Positions 52,457-61,637 of a stretch of 64,000 bases of DNA are shown here, one piece after another; positions within the stretch are counted from its first letter, which is position 1; each line of letters opens with the position of its first letter. The DNA is from CAZJDV01 sp964544865. Lineage in GTDB: Bacteria; Chloroflexota; Dehalococcoidia; Lucifugimonadales; CAJWER01. The stretch is taken from NCBI GenBank assembly GCA_964544865.1, contig CAZJDV010000001.1, forward strand, positions 1 to 64,000, in the 5' to 3' direction. The position numbers and the translations under genes are program-made. The notes below the pieces were generated by a model, which saw only the letters and a list, made by a program, of their open reading frames with translations, was not told the origin of the DNA and did no database searches.

Positions 52457-53170
52457 CTAGCAGCCGAGCTGGTCGGCCAGGTCTTCGAAATCGGCCGTGA
52501 ATATTTGGAAATCCTCACCAGAGGCGTCCTCCGGGCGACGGCCGGGACCGAACTCCAGCGGCCGGGACACATACGCCGCCTGCATCCCAACCGCCTGGGC
52601 GGCCTTCAGGTCGAACGGGTGCGCCGCCACCATCATCACCTCTCCCGTATCCAGGCCAAGGAGGTCCGCCGCGGTCCGGTAGACCTCCGGGTCCGGCTTG
52701 TAGTGCCTGGCAAGTTCGGACGACAGGATGCAGTCCCACGGCAGGCCGGCGTTCTTGGCCATGTTTGTCAGCAGCGCGACGTTGCCGTTGGATAACGTGG
52801 CTATGACGAAGCGCTCCCGCAGCCGCGTCAGGCCGGGCACGACATCGGGCCAAGGCGTCAGCCGGTGCCAGGCCATGTTGAAGTCTTCCTTGTCTGCGTC
52901 GGCGAGGCCCGTGATTCCGAACTGTGGAAGCAGCTCGTCCAGGATCATCCGGTGCAGTGAGTCGATGTTGGCCCACGGCATCTCGCCGAGCCGAACCCGT
53001 TTCATGGCCGGTTCATAGCCGGCACGCCAGGCGTCGGCGAACGCCTCCCAGTCGGCCTCTATCCTCCTGGCGGCTCCCAGCCGCCGTCCTTCATTCGTGA
53101 TGCTGGTGCGCCAGTCCGCAACGGTGCCGAACACGTCAAAGGTGAGGGCTTTGACCACGGGAATGCTCAA
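52457..53170 (-). CDS. Haloacid dehalogenase type II (HAD family)
   Basis: A 237-residue HAD hydrolase of the L-2-haloacid dehalogenase subfamily. The motifs are in order: ALTFDVFGTVADW (nucleophile Asp), FVIATLSNGNVALL (Ser/Thr), SELARHYKPDPEVY (Lys) and VMMVAAHPFDLKAA (acidic loop). True dehalogenases have the same DxFGT and SNG patterns. It would hydrolyse 2-haloalkanoates to hydroxy acids, although some members act on other substrates. The start is TTG 53170 with GGAG about 11 nt upstream. It lies upstream of the NHL and nitroreductase genes on the same strand. Confidence 0.9.
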   Translation of the reverse strand: MSIPVVKALTFDVFGTVADWRTSITNEGRRLGAARRIEADWEAFADAWRAGYEPAMKRVRLGEMPWANIDSLHRMILDELLPQFGITGLADADKEDFNMAWHRLTPWPDVVPGLTRLRERFVIATLSNGNVALLTNMAKNAGLPWDCILSSELARHYKPDPEVYRTAADLLGLDTGEVMMVAAHPFDLKAAQAVGMQAAYVSRPLEFGPGRRPEDASGEDFQIFTADFEDLADQLGC

Positions 53171-53565
53171 TACGCCGCCATCTCCTTTTCACTCAATCGC
53201 ACTCAGCGCGTGTAGTGTACCAAATACGCAGGCCCAGGAGGACTGTCCCTAACAGTCTGCTGAAAAAGGGGGTGCAGAGGGGCATAGCCCCTTTGCCGGG
53301 TGCGTGAGGGTGTCCCTCATATACATATTTTTTCTCTTTCTACCAAGAGAATGGGTGGGCGAGATGGCCGAGACAGATTTGCCGCAGCCCGCCAATAGTC
53401 TATCGGCTATGGGTGCGCGACCAGATGTCAAAGACTCCCGCTGCCGCATGTTACTCGAAAGGTACATCTGACGTTGACACACCGCGAGGCCGCGACTACA
53501 CTCCGTCCTGTCGCGGCGCGCACCGGGCCCGCGAAACAGCCCGGGAAGACCATCGGAGGATCGAG
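53171..53565 (+). repeat. Intergenic region with two tandem hairpins, MITE-like
   Basis: Between the divergent haloacid dehalogenase and SelA-like genes. A 10-pair hairpin (53274-53283 with 53287-53296, loop ATA) is followed by a second perfect one, TGAGGG-TGT-CCCTCA (53305-53319), and then an AT-rich stretch with T6. The pattern looks like a small mobile or repetitive element, though only one copy occurs in this window. It could also act as a terminator on the plus strand, but no plus-strand gene ends just upstream. Confidence 0.45.
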
Positions 53566-54717
53566 ATGCAGCCCTACGCAGGCGAGGGTTTCTACCAAAA
53601 GTTGGGCGTCAAGCCGACCATAAACGCGTGGTCATGGGTCACCGTCGTGGGCGGCAGCATAATGCCCCCTCCGGTCATGAAGGCCATGGAGGAGGCGTCG
53701 CGCTGGTTCGTAGACATGCACGAACTCAACGAGAAGGCCGGTGAGGTGATCGCACGTTTCACTGGCGCCGAGGCAGGACTGGTCACGGCCGGATCCGCTG
53801 CCGGGATGCTGTTGCAGGCAGCCGCGTGCATAACGGGCACCGACCCTGCGAAGGTGCACCGCCTTCCGAACGCGCGCGGCATGAAGAACCAGATCATCAT
53901 CCATCGGGCCCACCGTGTCGGATACGACCGAAACTACCGGTCCGTTGGCGCCAGGCTCGTGGAGATCGGTAACACAGGTTCGACCGCGGACTGGGAGCTT
54001 GAGGACGCTATCAACTCCGAGACGGCGGCGATTGCCTACATCTTCGGTCCGAGAAAGGGCGGCGCGCTGCCGCTGGAGAAGGTCGTCGAGATCGCCCACG
54101 CCCGGGACGTGCCGGTGATAGTAGACGCGGCGGCCATGCTGCCCCCCGTCGAAAACCTAACCAGGTACGTCCAGGCCGGGGCCGACATGGTCAGCTTCAG
54201 CGGCGGCAAGGGCGTGATGGGGCCTCAGTCCACAGGCATCCTATGCGGCCGAAAGGACCTCATGGAAGCCGCTTACATGAACTCCGCGCCCAGCAGCCTG
54301 GGCGTCGGCAGGCCCGCCAAGGTCTGCAAAGAGGAGATCGCCGGCCTCATCACGGCCCTGGAGCTGTTCGTGGACACCGACCACCAGGCCGTCGCGGCCA
54401 ACTGGCGCGCGAAGTGCGACCACATCGTAACCGCGCTGCAATCCATCGACGGAATCAGGGCCAAGCTGCAAGAGGCCAACCCTGAGCTCGACGACTCGCG
54501 CAGCGGCCACGCAAGGGCCATGATCTCATTTGAGCGTGACTGGACGGGCCCTGCCGAGGAAGAGGTCATCGAGCAGCTCAAACAGGGCGACCCCTCCATC
54601 CACCTCGGCTCCGCGGGCCCCGAAGGCGGAATCGCGGTCGTCCCGGTAAATCTCCGCGACGGCGAGGAGCAGATCGTGGCCGCAAGGCTGAGGGACATTC
54701 TCACCGCCGGCGGCTGA
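53566..54717 (+). CDS. SelA/DgaE-like PLP-dependent enzyme (L-seryl-tRNA(Sec) synthase-like fold)
   Basis: A 383-residue PLP enzyme of the SelA-like/D-glucosaminate-6-phosphate ammonia-lyase family. It has KLGVKPTINAWSWVTVVGGSIMP, ELNEKAGEVIARFTGAEAGLVTAGSAAGML, VPVIVDAAAMLPPVENL, and the PLP Lys in ADMVSFSGGKGVMGPQSTGILCGRKDL. It is shorter than true SelA and lacks its N-terminal domain, so a beta-eliminating lyase on a sugar or amino acid is likelier than selenocysteine synthesis. GGAGGATCGAG lies before ATG 53566. It is followed by the D-aminoacylase. Confidence 0.85.
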   Translation: MQPYAGEGFYQKLGVKPTINAWSWVTVVGGSIMPPPVMKAMEEASRWFVDMHELNEKAGEVIARFTGAEAGLVTAGSAAGMLLQAAACITGTDPAKVHRLPNARGMKNQIIIHRAHRVGYDRNYRSVGARLVEIGNTGSTADWELEDAINSETAAIAYIFGPRKGGALPLEKVVEIAHARDVPVIVDAAAMLPPVENLTRYVQAGADMVSFSGGKGVMGPQSTGILCGRKDLMEAAYMNSAPSSLGVGRPAKVCKEEIAGLITALELFVDTDHQAVAANWRAKCDHIVTALQSIDGIRAKLQEANPELDDSRSGHARAMISFERDWTGPAEEEVIEQLKQGDPSIHLGSAGPEGGIAVVPVNLRDGEEQIVAARLRDILTAGG

Positions 54718-54879
54718 TATTCAACCAACCTGCGTTACAGCTCACGCTGGGCTACGAGGAATCGGCCAGATGTCACCCTGAGGCCTGAACAGGCCGAAGC
54801 ATTACATGCTCTACTGGCTTTCGCCACGACGCAGGGCTGTTTGCCGTACAGTAGACCAGCAGTCAAGGGAGAAACGCAA

Positions 54880-56454
54880 ATGCTAGACCTGCTGATCGAG
54901 AACGGGCTCGTGATCGACGGCAGCGGCAGTCCGGGATTCCATGCCGCCGTGCTTGTCGAGAATGAGCGGGTGGCCATACAACGCGGCGACGTATCCCATC
55001 TGGAGGCCAGGCGCGTCATCGACGCCGCCGGGCACGTCGTGTGTCCAGGATTCGTCGACGTACACTCCCACGCGGGTCTGACCATCCTCGGGGAGCCACA
55101 CCACGACCCCAAGGTGCGCCAGGGAGTGACGACCGAGCTGGTCGGCATCGACGGCATCTCCCACGCGCCGTTCAAAAGTCAGGACGAGCTCCATCGCTAC
55201 ATCTGGCTCGACTCCGGCCTCAACGGCTACCCGCCTTTGCCGGCCGACTGGCTGACGGTCGCGGACCTCCTCGGCAAGTACAACAACACGGTCGCCATCA
55301 ACATCGCCTACATCCTGGGCAACGCCCCCGTGCGCATATGGGGCGTCGGCTGGAACGACAGACCCGCCACGCCCGCCGAGATCGCGGACATGCAGTCCGT
55401 CGTGCGAGAGGCGATGGAGGAGGGAGCGTGGGGCCTGTCTACCGGGCTGGACTACGAGCCCGGCGCGTACGCCGACACCGACGAGTTGGTGGCCCTCTCC
55501 GAGACCGTCGCCCGGCTCGGTGGGTTCTACCACACCCACACCAGATCGGACCTCAAGTCCGAGGGCGTGCTCGCCCCGTGGGAGGAGGCGTTGGAGATCG
55601 GCAGGCGCAGCGGATGCCCCATCCACCTGACCCACTACAGACAGAGCTTCCAAGGCGACGGCAGCCACCTGGACTACATCGGCCTGGTCGAGGACGCCAG
55701 GGCCGAGGGCATGGACGTCACCTTCGACTGCTATTCCTATCCCTACTCGGGCACGTCCGTGGTGATCCACTACCCCCTCTGGACCAAAGACGGGGGTCCG
55801 GAGCGGCTGATGGCCGCGTTGAGGGATCCCGCCGACAGGGCCCGCATGAAAAATGAGATCTCCCTGGAGCGGCTGGAGTACAACTGGCTCCACAACTTTA
55901 AGCAGCCGCAGAACAAGCAGTATGACGGCAAGCTGCTCACCGACATCGCGGAGAGCCGGGGGCAGGACCCGCGGGATTGCCTGTTCGACCTGACCTTTGA
56001 GGAGAACCTCGGCGTTTCGATGGTGGCACTCGGCACCAACGCTCACACACTTCAGGCCTTCGTATCCCACCCATACGGCATGATCGCCAGCGACGCCATC
56101 CTATTCGGCGAATATCCAAATCCTCGCAGCTACGGCTGCTTCCCAATCGTGCTTGCGGAGTTCGTGCGGGAGGAAAAACACCTGCGGCTGCCCGAGGCGA
56201 TCAGGAAGATGACGTCATTTCCGGCGCAGCGGCTTGGACTGCCGGACCGGGGGGTGCTGCGAGACGGGTTCAAGGCCGATATCGTGGTCTTCAACCCCGA
56301 CACGGTCAAGACCCACGCCACCCGCGAGGACCCGAAGCACTACCCCGTGGGCATCGAGTACGTCATCGTCAACGGACAGGTGGTCATCGACCGCGGAGAG
56401 AACACCGGCGCCCTCCCCGGCCGCGCCCTGCGCCGGGGCCGTTCCTCGACTTGA
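54880..56454 (+). CDS. N-acyl-D-amino-acid deacylase family amidohydrolase
   Basis: A 524-residue amidohydrolase of the D-aminoacylase type, which frees D-amino acids from N-acyl forms. Start: LDLLIENGLVIDGSGSPGF; metal HxH in GFVDVHSHAGLTIL; GLSTGLDYEPGAYADTDELVALSE, GGFYHTHTRSD, CPIHLTHYRQS and the late-barrel Asp in GMIASDAILFGEYPNPRSYGCF. GVLRDGFKADIVVFNPDTV is the C-terminal composite beta domain. Length is normal. GGGAGAAACGCAA precedes ATG 54880, a better start than 54841. The DppB-type permease follows, which may import its substrate. Confidence 0.92.
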   Translation: MLDLLIENGLVIDGSGSPGFHAAVLVENERVAIQRGDVSHLEARRVIDAAGHVVCPGFVDVHSHAGLTILGEPHHDPKVRQGVTTELVGIDGISHAPFKSQDELHRYIWLDSGLNGYPPLPADWLTVADLLGKYNNTVAINIAYILGNAPVRIWGVGWNDRPATPAEIADMQSVVREAMEEGAWGLSTGLDYEPGAYADTDELVALSETVARLGGFYHTHTRSDLKSEGVLAPWEEALEIGRRSGCPIHLTHYRQSFQGDGSHLDYIGLVEDARAEGMDVTFDCYSYPYSGTSVVIHYPLWTKDGGPERLMAALRDPADRARMKNEISLERLEYNWLHNFKQPQNKQYDGKLLTDIAESRGQDPRDCLFDLTFEENLGVSMVALGTNAHTLQAFVSHPYGMIASDAILFGEYPNPRSYGCFPIVLAEFVREEKHLRLPEAIRKMTSFPAQRLGLPDRGVLRDGFKADIVVFNPDTVKTHATREDPKHYPVGIEYVIVNGQVVIDRGENTGALPGRALRRGRSST

Positions 56455-56625
56455 GCTCGACAGCAAGGTTAACGCCGATTACGGCTGATGCTAGCATCAC
56501 TGTCGTCGGGGATCGTACTTAGCTTCGCCCTGGCGCGAGCCGTCGACGGAGGGCTAACCTGGTCGCTGAGGCCATGTCCGGAAGTCCTCTTCAAGTCCAG
56601 CATAGAGGGCATCGGAGGTCAAACA

Positions 56626-57636
56626 ATGGCCGGCTACATCGCCAAGCGAATCATCCTGGCTGTGTTTACCGTCTGGGTGATCTCGATGCTATCCTGGGTG
56701 GTCATCCAGCTCCCCGAGGGCGACGCCGTGGATGAGTACCTGGATTTCCTGATGCAGACGCAGTATAAGACGTACGATCCCGATGCCGCCGCGAGCATGC
56801 GAGCGTACCTCAGCCTGGACGATCCGGTGTACGTGCAATATGGCAGGAGGCTGTGGAAAATGGCACAGGGCGACCTGGGACGTTCGTTCCCAAGCGGCGG
56901 GTACAACGCGGAGCAGATCGTGTCCGTCAAGCAGGTCATCGGCGACCGTCTGTCGATGACCGTGGTGCTCACGGGCTTTACGATACTGGTCACCTGGACC
57001 TTCGCTATACCGGTGGGAATCTACTCGGCCGTCCGGCAGCACTCCATAGGCGACTACGCGTTCACGTTCCTCGGTTTCACCGGCATCGCGGTGCCGGACT
57101 TCCTACTGGGCCTGGTGCTCATGTACGTCGCCTTCGCCTACTTCGACCAGAGCGTGGGCGGCCTGCTCTCCATCGAGTACAAGAATGAGCCCTGGGACCT
57201 GGCGAAGACCTGGGACCTGCTCATACACCTTTGGATACCGACTATCGTCCTCGGTACGTCGGGAACGGCCAGCCTCATACGTATCATGCGAAACAACCTG
57301 CTGGACGAGTTGAGCAAGTCATATGTGGCCACCGCCAGGGCCAAGGGTGTGGCCCCTCTGAGGCTGATCGTCAAATATCCGGTGCGGGTCGCGATCAATC
57401 CTCTCGTCAGCACCGTGGGCTATCTGCTGCCCTCCCTGATAAGCGGCAGCATCATCGTTTCGGTGGTGCTGAGCCTACCGACCCTAGGGCCCATCCTCCT
57501 CGCCGGAATCCTAGGGCAAGACCCCTATCTCACCGGGTTCTTGATCCTGCTACTGGGGGTTTTGGCGGTGATCGGCACGCTGCTATCTGACATCCTCCTC
57601 GCGGTGGTGGACCCACGAATCAAACTCGTTAACTGA
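56626..57636 (+). CDS. Dipeptide/oligopeptide ABC permease, DppB type (lone subunit)
   Basis: A 336-residue inner-membrane permease. It starts GYIAKRIILAVFTVWVISMLSWVVIQLPEGD, has the extracellular loop region LGRSFPSGGYN and the BPD signature ELSKSYVATARAKGVAPLRLIVKYPVRVA (EAA motif). It ends LAVIGTLLSDILLAVVDPRIKLVN, as DppB/OppB proteins do. GGAGGTCAAACA precedes ATG 56626. No DppC, ATPase or binding protein follows; the next genes are broken remnants on the other strand. The system is incomplete here unless the rest is elsewhere. Confidence 0.92.
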   Translation: MAGYIAKRIILAVFTVWVISMLSWVVIQLPEGDAVDEYLDFLMQTQYKTYDPDAAASMRAYLSLDDPVYVQYGRRLWKMAQGDLGRSFPSGGYNAEQIVSVKQVIGDRLSMTVVLTGFTILVTWTFAIPVGIYSAVRQHSIGDYAFTFLGFTGIAVPDFLLGLVLMYVAFAYFDQSVGGLLSIEYKNEPWDLAKTWDLLIHLWIPTIVLGTSGTASLIRIMRNNLLDELSKSYVATARAKGVAPLRLIVKYPVRVAINPLVSTVGYLLPSLISGSIIVSVVLSLPTLGPILLAGILGQDPYLTGFLILLLGVLAVIGTLLSDILLAVVDPRIKLVN

Positions 57637-57697
57637 GGCAGCAGCCGCCTGGTCTCCTCGTGCCCGGGTTAGAGAAAGTCCGTTGGCCTGGACACAC

Positions 57698-58161
57698 TCA
57701 CATGGGCGGCCCGCCGAGCGCCAGGAACGGCTCCGGGACGTAATCGGCGAGGGCGTCGGACCAGTCGTCGAGCAGCCTCGAAATGGTGAGGTCATCCTGT
57801 CTGAGCTAGGCCAGGTGGCGCAGCGCATGCTGTTGCACCTGCATGACCCCGATAGACGTTGGGGGAGCGGTCGCGTCGCCGCGTGCGAGCTGTAATCGTG
57901 GACCTCGACGATCTGCCACGAAGGCGGCGGGGCAGCGTCGGATGGGACGACGGCGATGTAAGTCAGCACCACCTCCGCGGAGGCGTGCCGCCACGATGTG
58001 GAATGAAACACGACGGGCTCCACCTCGAGCTGAGCCATGGCCCGCGCGGCGACATCCTCCGGCTTCGCCCCCGCCGGCCAGCCTAAGACGAACGAGTCCG
58101 CATGCTCGGGACGCGGCAACCAGAGCCGCCCGTGACGCAGTGAGACCGGCAGTATCTCAAT
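57698..58161 (-). pseudogene. Conserved hypothetical protein, interrupted
   Basis: The frame from about 58161 reads IEILPVSLRHGRLWLPRPEHADSFVLGWPAGAKPEDVAARAMAQLEVEPVVFHSTSWRHASAEVVLTYIAVV and SWQIVEVHDYSSHA. After a 1-2 nt shift (near 57890) it continues RGDATAPPTSIGVMQVQQHALRHLA. An in-frame TAG (57806-57808) interrupts it, then LRQDDLTISRLLDDWSDALADYVPEPFLALGG to TGA 57698. The two halves read as one protein. No ATG/GTG start is visible; ATT 58161 overlaps the preceding remnant's stop. Function unknown; I know only that similar short proteins are common in this kind of genome. Confidence 0.7.
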
Positions 58162-58164
58162 CGC

Positions 58165-58322
58165 CTACATGACAAAGTCAGGCGACCACGGTACCTTGGA
58201 CAGCGGCCCGGCATTGAGTCGATGTAGCTGGAGAACCTTTCACCTTCATGTCGCTTCTCCCTGAACGGCGCCGGGGGCCCGAGCAATGCGCACCGCCCGC
58301 CTTCGACTAGCCCGATATCATC
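58165..58322 (-). pseudogene. 3' remnant of an unrecognised gene
   Basis: On the minus strand a short stretch reads LLGPPAPFREKRHEGERFSSYIDSM and then, after a frame change, LSKVPWSPDFVM to TAG 58165. The style (FREK...GERFSSYI) recalls the C-terminus of ferredoxin-type sulfite/nitrite reductases, but this is weak. The upstream 58323-58592 has no recognisable coding sequence. Confidence 0.3.
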
Positions 58323-58592
58323 GGCACCATCTACGACATCGCTTGCTCATCCGTAACCTGTTGATCATGAGTATACTGGCCGTGAGCTATGACCGCCGAG
58401 ACCACGCCTCCCTTCGCTCCCAGCGTGCGCCAGATGCACACGCACGTAACCTGCCATTGCTTCGTGCTTTCGCCGTCCGGCATCTGATCTTCCGTCTGCG
58501 AGTCTTTTGAGACCATGTTACGTCACACCATGCGACGGGTGGGAGTTAATGGCGGCGTTACCTGCACCGATCATGTCGGAGCTTACACTTGG

Positions 58593-60341
58593 TCAGCCAG
58601 CCATGCCCCGGCGGTCCTCCTCCGCGGCCACGGCGAGGCCCTCTTCCACATTGACCCAGCGGAGAATGAGCGTTCCCGCCACGATTATGAACAACACCAT
58701 CAGGATGGCCGTCCGGGAGTCGTAGATTCCTGTGAACACGATGTAGACCATCGGCCCAATCACGGCCGAGGTCCGACTGATGAACCCGAAGAAACCGAAG
58801 AACTCCGCGCTCCGGCTCTCAGGTATCATGTAGGCGAACAGACTACGGGCCAGCGCCTGGCTGCCCCCCATCACGATGCCGACCAATACGCCGAGGAGCA
58901 GCCACTGTGCGCCAACCGAAATCCCTACGGGCTCCCACAGGACTCGGCGGACCGTCCGCGGCCACCAGTCCAGGGCCCCTCCGATAAGCACGGACGGATG
59001 GAGAGGTCCGATCTCCGTGACGCCGTCCACCAGGCCGTCCTTCACGGAGATGCCGAATCGGGAGTGCTCCGACGACGCCACCGCCTCGGCCAAATCCCAC
59101 GCGCCGGACGTGTTCAGCGTCGCCCGTTCAAACAGGTGGCCGTACCTCTCCAGCCACTCGTCGTCGCTGTCGCGATCGTTGGATAGATCGGGGCTCTCAA
59201 CGATGTCGTAGACACCGGCGGTCGTGTACTCGAGCTGATAGTCGAAGTCAATGTGCTCGCCGGGCTCGAGAGGGACGAACCCAACCGCCAGCGCGATCAC
59301 CAGACACCACCCTGCCAGGGCCATACTCAGCGCCCTCTTAGTGTTCGTCCGCCCGGCGATCCAGCTAAAGAGCAGCGCCCCTGGGGCGGCGACGAACTGC
59401 ACCAGCAGAATGGTCGCCATGTTGAACACCAGCGTGATCCCAAGAGTATCCGAGCCAAACGCCCCTGCCACGCTGAGGACAGTCTGGATTCCATCGTTGA
59501 ACAGCAAGTATGCCACCAGGTACAGGACGAGAATCCAAAAGCGGGTCATCTCTCGGAAAGTCCGTCCCAGCTCCGCGAAGGCCATCCTGGCTGCTTTTTG
59601 GACGTTGAGACCCTTAACAGGGTTAGCGATATCGGGCTCCGGCACGGTCACGAAGGTCCAGATCGCCCAGCCAAACCACCAGAAAGCCACCGAGGCGACG
59701 GTTAGCCGGGTCACGAGATCGAGATTGCCGGAATTCCTGAATGCGAGGATTATCGCCAGGTGCACCGCCAGGAGCAGGCCGCCACCGATGTACCCGTAGG
59801 CGAACCCCCGGCTGCTGACCTCATCTAACAGGTTCCTGGGAGCCAAGTTCGGCAGAAGGGAGTTATAGAACACGGTCCCGCCGGCGAACCCGATATTGGC
59901 GATGATGAAACACCCGAGCACCCACGCCCAGGCCGCTCCGCTGTAAGCCGAGAATAAAATCAAGAATGTAAAGAACGCCCCGGCGGCGGTATAGGTCCAG
60001 AGCAGGGTCTTCTTGATCTGAGTGCGGTCCGCGATCACTCCGAGGACCGGGCTGCTCAAGGCGACGATTGCGGTCGACAACGCCACTCCGATACTCCACA
60101 TCGAGCTGCCCGTCAACACGAAACCGAAGATGGATGTCTCCGTCCCGAAGGCGTCGCGAAAGAGCGTGACGAAGTACACCGGGAGAATCGCCGACCCGGC
60201 GCTAGTCGCGAACGACGAGTTGGCCCAGTCATAAATGCACCATCCGTGGATGGCTCTCCGCCGGGCCGCCGACAGGCCCTTCAGTCCCTTTGCCTCGGCC
60301 TGCTCTCCGGTGCTATCCCGCGTTTGCTCGGTCGAGCTCAC
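58593..60341 (-). CDS. UMF1/Atg22-like MFS transporter with soluble insertion
   Basis: A 582-residue 12-TM major facilitator of the UMF1 (Atg22-like, vacuolar effluxer) type. Start: RRAIHGWCIYDWANSSFATSAGSAILPVYF; loop motif SSPVLGVIADRTQIKKTLLWTY; NIGFAGGTVFYNSLLPNLAP; late block GGSQALARSLFAYMIPESRSAEFFGFFGF. Between about residues 352 and 460 lies a hydrophilic insertion (EHIDFDYQLEYTTAGVYDIVE, DSDDEWLERYGHLFERATLN) not usual for the family. Substrate unknown; amino acids are plausible. It stands alone on the minus strand. Confidence 0.88.
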   Translation of the reverse strand: MSSTEQTRDSTGEQAEAKGLKGLSAARRRAIHGWCIYDWANSSFATSAGSAILPVYFVTLFRDAFGTETSIFGFVLTGSSMWSIGVALSTAIVALSSPVLGVIADRTQIKKTLLWTYTAAGAFFTFLILFSAYSGAAWAWVLGCFIIANIGFAGGTVFYNSLLPNLAPRNLLDEVSSRGFAYGYIGGGLLLAVHLAIILAFRNSGNLDLVTRLTVASVAFWWFGWAIWTFVTVPEPDIANPVKGLNVQKAARMAFAELGRTFREMTRFWILVLYLVAYLLFNDGIQTVLSVAGAFGSDTLGITLVFNMATILLVQFVAAPGALLFSWIAGRTNTKRALSMALAGWCLVIALAVGFVPLEPGEHIDFDYQLEYTTAGVYDIVESPDLSNDRDSDDEWLERYGHLFERATLNTSGAWDLAEAVASSEHSRFGISVKDGLVDGVTEIGPLHPSVLIGGALDWWPRTVRRVLWEPVGISVGAQWLLLGVLVGIVMGGSQALARSLFAYMIPESRSAEFFGFFGFISRTSAVIGPMVYIVFTGIYDSRTAILMVLFIIVAGTLILRWVNVEEGLAVAAEEDRRGMAG

Positions 60342-60574
60342 CCTCGCCTCCGATTCGGCAATACTACTGTCATTCGGGCAGTGCTGGCAAATACGATCGC
60401 GGCTGTCCCGACGTCCAGACAGCGTTGCACATTGGCGTGGTACCCCACTCTATCAGGGTCAGCCCTCCGTATGGAGGTACATCTGTACCAAGAGCTGCCA
60501 TCGAGTGTACTATCGTGAACGAGGCGTGCAACCCAGCGCGTCCTTGGTTAGCGACGATTCTCAGGAGACACGAC

Positions 60575-61629
60575 ATGGTCAGCAAGCGCATCATCGCCGC
60601 AGTGACCGGCGACGGCCGGATCACTCTAGTCGAGCAAGACATCCCCCCTGTGCGAGCCGGGGCCGTGCTCTTGGAAGTGCGAAGGTCTCTCATCAGCACG
60701 GGAACGGAGCTTGGCGGCTGGCGCGCGTTCGCCCGGCGGGCCGGGGATTCGGCTCCCGATGTGTCGCCGAGAACCTTCGGCTACTCGAACTCGGGCATCG
60801 TGCTGGAGCTTGGACAATGGGTGGGCGATTTCGCACCGGGCGACCGGGTCGCGTGCGTCGGGGCCAGGTACGCGCTGCACACGGACTACGCGGTGGTGCC
60901 ACACAACCTGTGCGTCAGACTCCCGGACGGCGTCACATTCGACCAGGGGCCTATGCGATGCTGTCCGCCACGGCGATCTATGCGCTGCGCCGCGGAGAGC
61001 CGGAGTTCGGGGAGTACTGCGCCGTGGCCGGGCTTGGACTGCTGGGCCAGCTCACCGCCCGGATACATCAGCTTGCCGGCTGCTTCGTCATCGGCTGGGA
61101 CCTGATCGAGCGCAGGAACCAGATCGCCAGGGGCTGGGGAATAGACGCGACGGCCCTTGTCGGGGCCGAAGACGAAGTCAAGGCCACCGACGCGTTTACC
61201 CTGGGAAACGGGCTCGACAGGGGCGTCATGGCGTTCGGTGAAGATGGGACCGAGGCCTTTCGCCGACTGACCCGCAGCATGAAGGTCTCCCCGGACGGCC
61301 ATCCGATGGGCATCGTCGTGGTGGTCGGCGGCACCACCTTTCACTATGAGGGAGGTCTGACCAACATCGACGTCAGGCGGGCGTCGCGCACGGGACCGGG
61401 CTACCACGACGAGGCCTGGGAGCACGGTCCGCCCTACTCGTCCGTGTTCATGCGCTGGACCTCCAGGACCAATCCGGAGCTCGCCATGCGCCTGATCCAG
61501 GAAGGAAAGCTCGATGTCGACGCCCTGACCACCCACACAATAGCACTAAAGGACGTGGAGCGAGAGATCGCGGCCCACATCGGCGAGCCGGACGAGATGC
61601 TCGGCGTGGTCCTGCGGATGGACGGTTGA
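60575..61629 (+). pseudogene. Zinc-type alcohol dehydrogenase family protein, one frameshift
   Basis: The first 125 codons (KRIIAAVTGDGRITLVEQDIPPVRAGAVLLEVRRSLISTGTELGGW) and GFAPGDRVAC-type QWVGDFAPGDRVACVGARYALHTDYAVVPHNLCVRLPDGVTFDQG are the N-terminal GroES-like domain of a medium-chain dehydrogenase, without the usual zinc Cys. The rest, AYAMLSATAIYALRRGEPEFG, CAVAGLGLLGQLTARIHQL (Rossmann) to MLGVVLRMDG, is one frame over. A single G missing from a four-G run (60946-60949) explains it. It is probably a base-call error or very recent mutation. Similar proteins act on sugars or polyols. TCAGGAGACACGAC precedes ATG 60575. Confidence 0.82.
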
Positions 61630-61637
61630 CGGGGGCG

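Noticed and set aside
53566..54717. SelA (selenocysteine synthase) as partner for the UGA genes
   Set aside because: The protein is short, lacks the SelA N-terminal domain and looks like the DgaE branch; it is not evidence for Sec synthesis.
54883..56070. 395-codon minus-strand frame opposite the D-aminoacylase
   Set aside because: No motifs and no ribosome site; the plus-strand gene is clear.
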